In this document: piece by piece, positions 1 through 9,386 of the stretch
Position numbering within the stretch: position 1 is the stretch's first letter
Layout of the letters: every line of letters starts with the position of its first letter
Assembly: GCA_964035575.1 (NCBI GenBank)
Contig: OZ037842.1
Coordinates: 1,550,001 to 1,614,000 of the forward strand
Direction of reading: 5' to 3'
Source of the DNA: Rhynchopus sp. YZ270_cl-10
Taxonomy: Eukaryota > Euglenozoa > Diplonemea > Diplonemida > Diplonemidae
DNA length: 64,000 bases
The notes under the pieces: generated by a model
Database searches by the model: none
What the model was told of the DNA's origin: nothing
Seen by the model: the letters and a program-made list of their open reading frames with translations, nothing else
Position numbers and translations under genes: made by a program

Positions 1-3000
1 CGGAGTTCATGCGTGATGCGCTGCTTGCGCCTAATGCGACAGAAGAGTCACGCCGTGTGGTGCGCACCCGTGGATACAACAACTGGAAGGTCCACAGAGA
101 TGTGTACCTCGCACGTCTCCGTGAACTGCTCACAGAGGCCGGCAGCGACGGTCTGCACAAAGGAGAGATCTACCGTGAGTTTGAGGCAAACCTCCCCGCC
201 TCTGCAGTGTCGTCGGAGGACATCTTGAAGCTGGTTGATATTTGCCAGGAGTTTACCCCGCTCTGCATTGACAGCGCCTGCGGGGATGTGAAGGGCAACG
301 TCACGACGTACCTGAAAAAGCTGTCGCGCGAGGGGCAGCTCACTGCCGACTGTCGCGCGGTGCTTCCGGTGTACCCGAGCCAGCCGCTGCTGCTGCGCAT
401 TTCTGACCGGGTTGCGTTCTTGCGTAGTCTGCTTGACCAGCGTGATGGTGGCATGGGAGCAAAGCCTGGCTCCGAGGCGGTGGTGTCGTGCATCCTTGCT
501 GCGAAGATGCTGCGTCGCCACCGTGCGTCCATCTGCACACTCTTCTCAGACTCCTTCGCTGCCGTCCCCGCAAAGGCCTTCTGGCTGCACCTCCTCCGTG
601 ACCATAGGAACCATCCCAACGTCGGCGAAAAGAACACCCTCAACGCACCCATGATGCGCCACATCGCTGCAGTCATCAACGGCGTCAACGCCATCCACTC
701 CACAGGAGAGAACAAACTGAGCCTTTCCCTCGCCGTCTCCTGGATGGCTCTGCACCACAAGAATATGCCGACATTGGAGCTGGTGTCCGAGGTTGCAGCA
801 ATGGATGAAGCGCTCAAGCCGATTCCTTCTGGAGTAAAGGGACAGCACTTCCTGTGGAAGCTGTGGATGAAGAGTGTGACGGAGAACATCGAATACGTGG
901 TGCGCAAGGCGGCGGAGAAGGGTGCACGCATCGCCGAGCATGCGCCGCTTGATGCGAAGCGGTCGGGTCTGACGTCGTATCTGGGATTTGCTGTCGTGAT
1001 GATGGATGTTCTGGAGGACGCGTTGAAGCCGGCGCATGCGTTTGTGGCAGCCCTGCCTGCAGGGAAGGACAGAGATGCTGTGGAGCGCGACGTCTTGGCG
1101 ACAACGGCAATGTTCGCTGTCGCAATGCTGCCCACAAAGTCGATGGAGAAGCTGCTGTGGGAGGAGCGCTCATGCCCTGCGGTCGAGGCGTACAGAACGA
1201 AGCTTGCGGACATGGTGGTGCGTCACATCCTTGCGAACATGGAGACACTGATGAAGAAGGTGTTCGACGTGAAGCAGGACGGCTACCTCTCCACGGAGCC
1301 AGTCGAGCTCTGCAAGCGCTTCCTCGACAGTGTCGCAACAGGCATGCTGCCGGTGCTCATGGAGCGCTGTCCCGACCTCCTCTCTGCAGTGCTGCGCTTC
1401 GTCTGCAAGTACCTCGACGCCGTGCAGCTCACCCAAGAGCACGCAGACCTCGGCTTCTTCCAAAGCACCGCCAGTGAAGACGACGGCAAGTTTGGTTTCC
1501 GCCACTTCTCCCTCGCAGATCATCAGCGTCTCAGTGCCAAGGGGCAGACAGCGCTGCTCGCAGTGCTGAAGCTTCTCAAGGTGAAGGAGCAACGCGAGAA
1601 GTATGCTAAGGACGCAGCTGCCGATGCGGTTGCAGCAGAGGGCTGGGGTGTGTACCGGCAGAGCGTGTATGGGCACCACGTGCGCGACGGTGTGGCGCAG
1701 TACCAAGCCCTGCAGGAGGCCCCGAAGGAGAGCGGCGAGTGGAAGACCGAGCGTCTGCAGTTCCTCAGCGCGCTCGCGCAGCAGCGCCGTGCAGTGGTGT
1801 GCTCCGAAGAGTGTGCTGCCCTCGCAGTGGCGCAGCAGCTGCACCTGCAGAGGGAGAACAGCCTGGCCTTCATCGGGGCGATGCGGACGATGCGCCTCAT
1901 CCACAAGCTCTACCTCGAGGGCGACATCGGGAACAAGACAGCCTGCTCGCAGAAGTGGCTTGAGGGCTCCTATGCCTTTGGGGTTGAGGCGTGTGGGCTG
2001 CGTGACGAGCTTATCAAATACACCAAGGGCAAGGACATGCACGAGCGCATTTCTGGCCATGTACGCTTCCTGCAGTCTGCGGTGTTCTGCCTGGAAAAGG
2101 ACCTGCTCCCAGGTGAGGAGGACATCACAGCCTTCCTGAGTGCGCTGGAGCACGTGGCCAAGGCGATCAAGAACGAGGCCGGCCTTGTCCGTCCACGTGT
2201 GTACGAGCTGCTCGAGCGCAATCTGTCGGCCATCGTGTGTGGCACACTTTCACAGAAGACGGAGGCGGCGGCACTCAAGGCGGCAACGTCTGTCGCACAG
2301 CAGCTGGAGCAGATGCTGAAGGACGACGTGGGGAAGCGCGACAGCGTGGCGAAGTCGCACTTCGAGCGCATGGCAGCAGGCATCATCGAGGAGGCGCTGT
2401 ACGCACCCATCTCGCCCAAGGACATCACCAAAGGGCTGCCGACGATGCAGCAGCGCTACACCGCTGTGCGCAAGGTGTGGGTTGAGTGCGCCATCCGTCT
2501 GCAGTTCATTGTCACCCGCAAGAACACTGGCGAGCAGGACTGGAAGTACTACGTGTGGCCTGCACAGAAGAAGACACTGCACCCAAGCTGGGACATGGCA
2601 CAGGTGGATGAGACGAGGCTGCTCGCTGTGGCAGAGGAGAACTTCGGTGAGGCCGGTGTGTTTGCTGTGAAGATGAAATACAACACACTGCGCAACAGCA
2701 TTCCTGCGCGGGCAAGCCCCTTGAGCATTCTGGACTGTGCTGCGGTGCTGTGTGAGACCCTCGAGGCAGTGAAGCAGCAGATGCACAAGGCGGAGGGGAG
2801 TCTGCAGTTCCTTGCGCTGCCTCTCGGACACTTGCCCCCCATCGACGAGAAGGCAGATGACGACGAGCACGACCGCACCAAGCGTGCCACACAGAGCGCC
2901 TTTGATCGGATGACCTACCTTGTCGACCTCTGCGGTATCAGGTGTCTAGAGTGTGCCGACATCTGGACCTTTGCCCAGGCTGCCGTCGCGCAGATCTCGA

Positions 3001-5072
3001 CCAACAAAGCCAAGGGCGTACGCAAGGCCATCCGCCTGGAGCATCTCAACCACTGCGTCGCGTTCTACACAAACCTCGGCAAGAAGGTGCAGGGCAACCC
3101 GCACCACAGCCCTGCACCCCTCGAGACGATGTGCAAGGCACTGCTCGTAGAGGCTGTCGACCTGTCCAGTCGCCACGCAGTGTCTCTGGCTGAGATCTGG
3201 CTTGACTTGCAGAAGGCGCGCGTCTACACCGTGGCAGACCTGCACCCCATGGAGCGGCAGCTGCTCTTCCATGCTCGGACAACGGAGCACAAAGACCGCA
3301 ACAGCATGGACTTCAAGGAGGCTGTGATGGAGCGTAGGCTGTGCGCCATGCGTGAACTCATCTTCGATGTGTCCAAGAGCGCCATCCACATGTACGCAGT
3401 GCAGTCGGAGATTGTGAAGCGCAGAGACGACCTGCTCGATCAGTTCATAGGTGCGCGGACCGGTGACTTCTGGGGTGCGCTGCGCAGCAACCCACCAGGC
3501 GAGTTCGAGAAGGCAGACGACATCTACAAAGTGCCCGTGAGCGGGTCGGACCTGTCTAAGCTCAACGGCGAATGCTCGAAACGCTATAGCGAGCTCTCGC
3601 TCAAGATGGCGCTGCGTCCTGGCAACAGCACCAATGTGCGCTCCGACGCTGTGGTGCAGTACGTGATGTCGCCGTCCACAGGGCACACAGACATCGTGCA
3701 GCTCCTGAAGACGCTCATGGGCGACCCAGAGAACGATGCGCTCATCGAGGCGGTGGTGCTGTCTGTGTTCAAGACGGATGCAGCGTGGCACGTGCTCGCG
3801 CACCTCATGACACCCGAAGCGCTTGCCAGCTCTGCGCAGCGCACCATGGCCACAGTCCTGAAGAACCTCTGCAAATGGGCCCCTGCCTCAAGCGCCGTTG
3901 CTGTCATGAAGCGTCTGCTGGGGCCGGAACGCCGTTTTGCTGTGAAGGCGCTGCTCCACAAGAACATCATCCGCGAGCTGCTGGCCTCCAACGCACCTGA
4001 GGCACAGGACGTGCTGTTGGACGAATGGAACAACCGTGCCAAATTCGACATGCACAACGACGTGCAGCACGAGCTGGTCCGCACCGCCCTGGCGCAGATG
4101 CACACCGCAGAGGACAGGTCGAAGGCAAGCGCTGCTGTGTGGCAGATCCTGGAGGAGGCCTCCGACCCTGCGCAGTGCGCCATTGAGGAGGTGCACCTGC
4201 TCTTCCTCCGTGAGGAGTGGCACCCCAAGGCGCGTTCCGACTTCCCTGACGCAAGCAACTCGTTCCCTGGAAGCTCGTTCATCCCTTTCGAGAGGGCACA
4301 CCCGACGGGCACGGCCACCGACATCCAACGCGAATGGGACGTGCTGATGCAGAAGCGGTACCAGCCTGCAGGGAACTACTGCACCTACGACCAGGTGCAG
4401 TACAAGCGCCACAGCCTCGTGGAGGAGGATGTACAGTTCAAAAAGGAGAACGACGCCTTGAAGCGCTACACGGACCTCATGGCACGTGGTGTGGCTCGCA
4501 TTGCGGAGCATGGGGCAAGCCGCATGATTCGTCTTGTGGCACGCAAACAGATGTTCGACTTTGACTGGGAAGCTGCATCTGGACACGTCACCAACGAGAC
4601 GCTGGAGAGAATTGAAAAGGAGCTGCTGACTGGACTGCCCGCTGAAGCTACTGAACTGGATACTGTTCCGTACATGGAGGGACCGCACCAGCGCGTTGTG
4701 CACCACTTGGCCCAGAGATATGTGTCAAATGTGATGTGCGCACTGCAACTCGCGGAGGCGTGCCCGAAGACGTACACGGACTTCCAACGCAGACAGGGCT
4801 TTGCGCGTTCCGATGTGGTTGCGAAGCATCCTGCAGCACAGCACCACACTGCGCTCACGAGGAAGGTGCTGACCAATCTTCTCGACACACCTATGCGGCA
4901 CGCACTGCGCAGACAGCACCTCTCGCTTGTGGCGGCAGGGCTCATGATGATCAAGAGGAGGAAGGCCGAGTGGCACGGCGACCTCATCCAGAAGCCGCAT
5001 GCAAAGCTGCTTGGCTACTTCATGCAGGATCGCCTCAGCCTTGGATACGGAGATGTCTTAGGCAGCGCATAG
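1..5072 (+). CDS. very large helical protein of unknown function (5' end outside window)
   Basis: An uninterrupted reading frame enters from the left edge and ends at TAG 5070-5072. The first Met in the window is at base 9, but the frame is open upstream of it, so the true start may lie outside. At least 1687 residues are encoded with no intron. The protein is rich in Ala, Leu, Glu, Lys and Arg, is mostly predicted helix, and has no signal peptide, membrane segment or low-complexity tract. I recognise no catalytic motif or named domain. The run of amphipathic helices is compatible with a HEAT/ARM-like scaffold, but that is a guess from composition. Third-position GC bias and the length of the frame make the coding call secure. 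A hairpin module (5308-5342) lies about 235 bp past the stop. Confidence 0.85.
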   Translation, partial: EFMRDALLAPNATEESRRVVRTRGYNNWKVHRDVYLARLRELLTEAGSDGLHKGEIYREFEANLPASAVSSEDILKLVDICQEFTPLCIDSACGDVKGNVTTYLKKLSREGQLTADCRAVLPVYPSQPLLLRISDRVAFLRSLLDQRDGGMGAKPGSEAVVSCILAAKMLRRHRASICTLFSDSFAAVPAKAFWLHLLRDHRNHPNVGEKNTLNAPMMRHIAAVINGVNAIHSTGENKLSLSLAVSWMALHHKNMPTLELVSEVAAMDEALKPIPSGVKGQHFLWKLWMKSVTENIEYVVRKAAEKGARIAEHAPLDAKRSGLTSYLGFAVVMMDVLEDALKPAHAFVAALPAGKDRDAVERDVLATTAMFAVAMLPTKSMEKLLWEERSCPAVEAYRTKLADMVVRHILANMETLMKKVFDVKQDGYLSTEPVELCKRFLDSVATGMLPVLMERCPDLLSAVLRFVCKYLDAVQLTQEHADLGFFQSTASEDDGKFGFRHFSLADHQRLSAKGQTALLAVLKLLKVKEQREKYAKDAAADAVAAEGWGVYRQSVYGHHVRDGVAQYQALQEAPKESGEWKTERLQFLSALAQQRRAVVCSEECAALAVAQQLHLQRENSLAFIGAMRTMRLIHKLYLEGDIGNKTACSQKWLEGSYAFGVEACGLRDELIKYTKGKDMHERISGHVRFLQSAVFCLEKDLLPGEEDITAFLSALEHVAKAIKNEAGLVRPRVYELLERNLSAIVCGTLSQKTEAAALKAATSVAQQLEQMLKDDVGKRDSVAKSHFERMAAGIIEEALYAPISPKDITKGLPTMQQRYTAVRKVWVECAIRLQFIVTRKNTGEQDWKYYVWPAQKKTLHPSWDMAQVDETRLLAVAEENFGEAGVFAVKMKYNTLRNSIPARASPLSILDCAAVLCETLEAVKQQMHKAEGSLQFLALPLGHLPPIDEKADDDEHDRTKRATQSAFDRMTYLVDLCGIRCLECADIWTFAQAAVAQISTNKAKGVRKAIRLEHLNHCVAFYTNLGKKVQGNPHHSPAPLETMCKALLVEAVDLSSRHAVSLAEIWLDLQKARVYTVADLHPMERQLLFHARTTEHKDRNSMDFKEAVMERRLCAMRELIFDVSKSAIHMYAVQSEIVKRRDDLLDQFIGARTGDFWGALRSNPPGEFEKADDIYKVPVSGSDLSKLNGECSKRYSELSLKMALRPGNSTNVRSDAVVQYVMSPSTGHTDIVQLLKTLMGDPENDALIEAVVLSVFKTDAAWHVLAHLMTPEALASSAQRTMATVLKNLCKWAPASSAVAVMKRLLGPERRFAVKALLHKNIIRELLASNAPEAQDVLLDEWNNRAKFDMHNDVQHELVRTALAQMHTAEDRSKASAAVWQILEEASDPAQCAIEEVHLLFLREEWHPKARSDFPDASNSFPGSSFIPFERAHPTGTATDIQREWDVLMQKRYQPAGNYCTYDQVQYKRHSLVEEDVQFKKENDALKRYTDLMARGVARIAEHGASRMIRLVARKQMFDFDWEAASGHVTNETLERIEKELLTGLPAEATELDTVPYMEGPHQRVVHHLAQRYVSNVMCALQLAEACPKTYTDFQRRQGFARSDVVAKHPAAQHHTALTRKVLTNLLDTPMRHALRRQHLSLVAAGLMMIKRRKAEWHGDLIQKPHAKLLGYFMQDRLSLGYGDVLGSA

Positions 5073-5307
5073 TACCCCACGAAGAAGTGACCCCCGTGTC
5101 CCTCATTCCGGGTCGTGTTCCACAGATCGTTCTTTGCAAATTTCATCACCTAACCATCTCGCAAAGGATGCTGTTGGCAACCGGCTCGCCCCAAAATATT
5201 CATATTTTTTACGCACGAAATTTATCTTTCAACGTTTTCTTTCATCATCTCTGGCAACAAACTTGTGGAAGCCAGCGCAGCTGATGCTGTGCGATAACGA
5301 ATATGAT

Positions 5308-5342
5308 AAGGTGACTAAGCACGAGAGGCTTAGGGTCATCTT
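5308..5342 (+). repeat. class A hairpin module (copy A1)
   Basis: The left arm AAGGTGACTAAGC pairs with GCTTAG-GG-TCATCTT around the 7-nt loop ACGAGAG. This gives 13 base pairs with one G-T wobble and a 2-nt GG bulge on the 3' side. It is nearly identical to 5756-5790. Confidence 0.8.
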
Positions 5343-5379
5343 ATAAACCATTCTTCTTTTCTTTTCTGAAAAAAATTGT

Positions 5380-5435
5380 GTGGAGTAGTGTAGTTGCCCT
5401 CGGTTGTGTTGCCACAGTTGCGCAATCTCCACTTT
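5380..5435 (-). repeat. class D module, inverted
   Basis: This is the reverse complement of the module seen at 14148, 17993 and 31744. The shared core is CACAACCGAGG followed by CAACTACACTACTCC. Confidence 0.65.
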
Positions 5436-5755
5436 TCAAAAAGTTCACTCACGAAAAGGCCTCTGATCTTTGGCCTTTCTTTTCTGAAGAATTTCTTTCT
5501 TTTTTTTTTTTATCGTGCTTGTGACCTGTTGAGGTGTCGTGTTAGCAACGTTTATAAAAAAAATTGTCCGCAGCTGACGCTGTCCGATAATTATATACAA
5601 GGTTACTAACCGAGACTTAGGATAGCATAAAAACGTTTTTTTACTGGCGGTTGCACTTTCAATTCTTTGTTTCGAGATGACTCAACACAGACTGAAGATC
5701 CTACCAACTCCGTGTTTGGTGACTTCGTCTACAGTACATCTTACCAATTGCGTTG

Positions 5756-5790
5756 AAGGTGACTAAGCACGAGAGGCTTAGGGTCATCTT
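5756..5790 (+). repeat. class A hairpin module (copy A2)
   Basis: Same arms, loop ACGAGAG and GG bulge as the copy at 5308-5342. A T-rich run follows it. Confidence 0.8.
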
Positions 5791-6205
5791 ATAATTTTTT
5801 TCTTTGTTTCCGTTTCCGCTCTTTTTTGTGTTGTACACTGTCGCGCCTCACGCTCACTTTTCTTTTTTCTTTTTATTTGTAAGGCGTTTGCACTTTTATC
5901 TCTTTGTTCCTCTTCCAACGTAAATACCCGCAACTTTTTTTTTGGGTGGACAAAACTCCGTCTATTGAAAATATTATCTTATTCATTTTTGGCTTCAGTG
6001 CATTTTCGAGTGGGTGCACGTTAGTCAATGCTTTCATAAAACACTTCGTATTGAAGCCCTCAGTCCCCTACCCCCAAGTGGGCACTCAGGCGATGGTCGA
6101 TTCAATGAAATAGGTGGAAACCTGTTCAGTTGATCGCCAAGTTTTCAAAAAAAAAAAAAAAATGCTCTTTAGGGTTGACGGCTACTGCGTCTATACCTTC
6201 CTTAA

Positions 6206-6275
6206 TACAAAGGCTTCAGTCAACATTGACCTGAGTTACCCCACTGAGGTGGATACTTAGGCGATTGTCGACAAC
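6206..6275 (+). repeat. class G module
   Basis: It reads GGCTTCAGTCAACATTGA, then a short variable middle, then GGCGATTGTCGACAACA and an A-run. Related copies lie at 14097, 35540 and 38903. Confidence 0.5.
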
Positions 6276-6932
6276 AAAAAAAGGAAAAATGCACCAAAAA
6301 AAAAATGAAGCAAATCTTCCACACAAACGTTTACCTCCCCTCCCATTTTTTTCTGATTTCAGCATGAAAAGCAAAAAAGCAAGAAAGAACAAACAAACAA
6401 AGCAACAAAAGTAACTTTGTGATCTGGGGTTTTTGGGTATAGAGAAACCCCATGCAGCATTCCTCTTTGGAAGGTGAGGCTCACACAGTGGGGCTAGACT
6501 TCATCTTACCAATATTTTTCTTTCTTTTCTTTTTTGCGATCTTTCAAAATAAGGACCCAGCTTTTTTTAACAACCCCTTCCACGGTAATATAACAACGAT
6601 CTAACACCCCACCCCTCCTTTTTTACCTCTCCTCTCTCCCTCCGAAATTCTGTTTCAGCCACAGTTTTGCCCATGCACACTTCGCATATCGAAGTGCTCT
6701 CAGGGGTTCAACAATTCGCGGTGAAAACCCCTATCCTACCCCCATGTTCTTTCCCCTGATCTATGGACATCACAGGACACTTTTGAAGACGAAGTTAATG
6801 ATAGGATCGAGATTCGGACTGAACGTCGTAGGAATCTTATCAATCTTTTTCTTTATTTCCTTTTTGTTGTTGCACACTTTATTTTCCCCTCCTCCCCCTC
6901 CCCCATCTAACCAATCCAGGGCAACACACACA

Positions 6933-8169
6933 ATGGATACTTTTCCCATAGAATTATCGAGTTTGAAGTTGGTCGAATGGATCAGCGCACGGTCTGAGAT
7001 GTACAAAGCTCATTCGGATTTTGTAGAAGTGAAGGGGAAGGCGGTGACGATGATACAACTGGTGAAGCATGAACTGGGGGGGTCGAGAAAGATAATACAG
7101 AAGGCGAAGAAGGCTGCAGCGGATGCGGAGAAACGCGAGAAGGCGCATATGCAGTCGGTTGCAAAGCTGGAGCAGGAGCTGGCAGGTCTGATCGCAAGCA
7201 TGGGGCTGTCAGAGGAGGACAGCACCGAAGCTGCCCTCCTGCACCACGCAGAGGTTACCCTCCGTGCACACCACACCACCGTCGCAACGTCGCTGTCAAA
7301 GCTAGAAGCTCCTCTCCAATCATTTCAAAAATTTGTCCAAACCGGTCCAGAACCCTTAAAGACGCTGCAGTTTTGCATGGCGTACGGTGTATTGTACACA
7401 CCAGAAGCGTGTGCGGCATTTGTTCAGAAAGGTGTGGAGCCAGAGGAGATGCAAGTCTCAACCCTATTCAGTGCGAAAAGGGAGGAAGAAAAGGGAGAGA
7501 CGGAGCAACAAAGTGGTGTTGCAGACGCGGATTGGGACCTTCTGCTTGCGGGAGAAGAGGGTGGGGGTGGTGATGTTGAAGAGGACAAATGGATGCAGTG
7601 CATGCATGTGGCGGAGGCAGCTGCGACAGACAGCACCGTGCTGACGGAGAAAGACGCCAGGTATGACAGCTTTCTTTATTAGGTATTGCGAGAGGGTTTG
7701 TGTACGACATTTTTTAGCTGAATTCAGATTCTACGGTTTGACTTTCAAAACACCACACAGAGTGCTTCTTCTGGACGACCTGAACGAGCTGTTGTACTTC
7801 ATGAAACAGCGTGCTGTGGAGGGTGATGTTGTGTCGAAGACTCAGTTGCCTCTTGTGGAGTCTGTGGTGGAGCAGGTGGGTGGGGCTGTGTTTGAGGACT
7901 TGCTGCTGCGCTTCTCCTCACGCGCGCATCGAGAGGCAAGCCTGCGGGGGCTGAAGCAGAAGCAAAGCGAGCTGGAGCGCATGAACACCTTGGCACAGCG
8001 CGATCGTGACGCAATGATGCAGGCTGCCCTCGAGCAGTCCGCTGCATCAGACGCTGTGGACGCTCTCATACCCCGTGCACGTGACCTCAAAGCATACCTA
8101 GAAGAACATCTCTCCGTATGGACTCACCCAAAAGACGTTCACCTCATTGGCGAGCTCAGCCGCTTATGA
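6933..8169 (+). CDS. CDK5RAP3: CDK5RAP3-like protein (UFMylation E3 complex adaptor)
   Basis: Two exons, 6933-7660 and 7761-8169, encode 378 residues. The 100-bp intron has GTATGA and CACACAG borders and joins phase 2 to phase 1 exactly (AG+A, Arg). In animals and plants CDK5RAP3 works with UFL1 and UFBP1 at the ER to attach UFM1 to ribosomes. The N-terminal PIELSSLKLVEW matches the family's conserved PIDIQTSKLLDW. The following coiled-coil stretch and the C-terminal region after the intron, from LLLDDLNELLYF to HLIGELSRL, also follow the family pattern. A central acidic patch, ADADWDLLLAG, resembles the short UFM1/ATG8-binding motifs. The protein is about 120 residues shorter than the human one; the missing part seems to be the helices after the N-terminal motif. 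The ATG follows a long CT-rich tract. The assignment was made by eye and is moderate. Confidence 0.6.
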
Positions 8170-8269
8170 AGCAAGTGTGTATCGGGTGGGAAAGGGGGAT
8201 GTGCCCTCTTTAGCAAAAACAAAAGTAAAAAGTAAACGTAAAAGAAAAAAATGGTAAAGTGTGGTTTTC

Positions 8270-9095
8270 TCTCGGTACACTGTTCATAATCCGTCTGGCC
8301 AAAAGCGCCGCCGTTTCTATAGAAATGTGCCCAACGCTTGACCAACATACATCGAGTTGCTGAGAACTCTCCTCGTTTCCAACAGTACGACGCCCATCAA
8401 AAACCCCAAAAGCCCGGAAAATGGGTGCGTCGTCAAGCTTCGCTTTGACCTCTTCAATCAGCTCGTCGAGGTACGGCCTTCCGTGCGTGTCGTGGAAGAC
8501 GCGCACGTGTTCCTGAGTGAGGGGAGCAATCCCTTCCCAAGCGTCGGAGATGACGACGTGCGCAGACCAGTACAACGGTTCGTTCCGGATGATCACACAA
8601 GGCTTTGATCTTGGCGATATAGTGCTTGCACAACATGGGAAGCGCAAACAGGCAGAAACGACACCGTAGAAAACCCACTCTCCACCTCAACGGTCGATGG
8701 TGAAGAAACCAGGACGGCCTCGAGGATGGAAGCAAGATCCTCTTTCGCCTGGTCACTGGGGTTCTCTCCACACACGAACCCTGCTGCAGCTGCACAAGGA
8801 TCGCCTTCCGTCTCCGTCTTCCAGTGCCGCCAACTGGCAAGTAGCCCATACTTCCGGGCTGTCGCGATTTGCATGCTTTGGAGACCATCAACGACTTTGC
8901 CTGTTCAACGACGGACTTCTCGGATGTCAGCAGTCTTGCAAGCTGAATTACTCCGAGTGCCTGTTCCACCGCATCTTCAGGTTCCTCTTGCACCCATTCG
9001 CCAAGGAAGCGCGCCATTCCTTAACATGGATGGAGTCTTTGATGCTATCGTCGATACCTTCAAGGCTGCCTCCTAAATACCCCCAGCTTGTTCAA
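8270..9095 (-). pseudogene. decayed minus-strand gene, family unknown
   Basis: Protein-like sequence runs through all three minus frames in turn. It starts near 9075 (IDDSIKDSIHVKEWRASL), changes frame to FLGEWVQEEPEDAVEQALG by 9017, changes again near 8875 (QIATARKYGLLASWRH) and once more near 8600 (VIIRNEPLYWSAHVVISDAW). Each step looks like a 1-2 base frameshift rather than an intron, because no GTATG/ACAG pair fits. The end near 8270 is uncertain. I do not recognise the family. It is the only gene-like sequence on the minus strand and it lies between two healthy + strand genes. Sequencing error at three sites is possible but less likely than decay. Confidence 0.55.
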
Positions 9096-9386
9096 GTACA
9101 GTCTTTAATGGGCCTTTGAGCCTCTTTATTACAGATTTTGAATATTTTTTCCACGCCTTTCATCTCCAGCACACTTTTTTCTTATGACCTACGAGCCTCC
9201 TTGACTCTCTCATCTCACAACCCCCCCATTCCTGCTACATAAACCTAACCTCTTCATACCCCTAGGACACACATCAAGTCTTCTCTCGCGAGAAGCACAC
9301 ACCCCAGAAGGGGGGGAGGTGCCACCCATTGTTGTCCCTCCCCTCCGACTCCTTTCTCCTTGTCTGTCATTGTCTCCTTGGCAACG

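Larger units (their letters stand above)
5073..6932. other. AT-rich spacer with dispersed hairpin and poly(A)-ended modules
   Basis: No convincing gene is seen in these 1.86 kb. The spacer holds two near-perfect class A hairpins (5308-5342 and 5756-5790), a degenerate third copy (5599-5630), an inverted class D module (5380-5435) and a class G module (6206-6275). Many A and T runs are present. A CT-rich tract directly precedes the next gene start at 6933. Confidence 0.6.
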
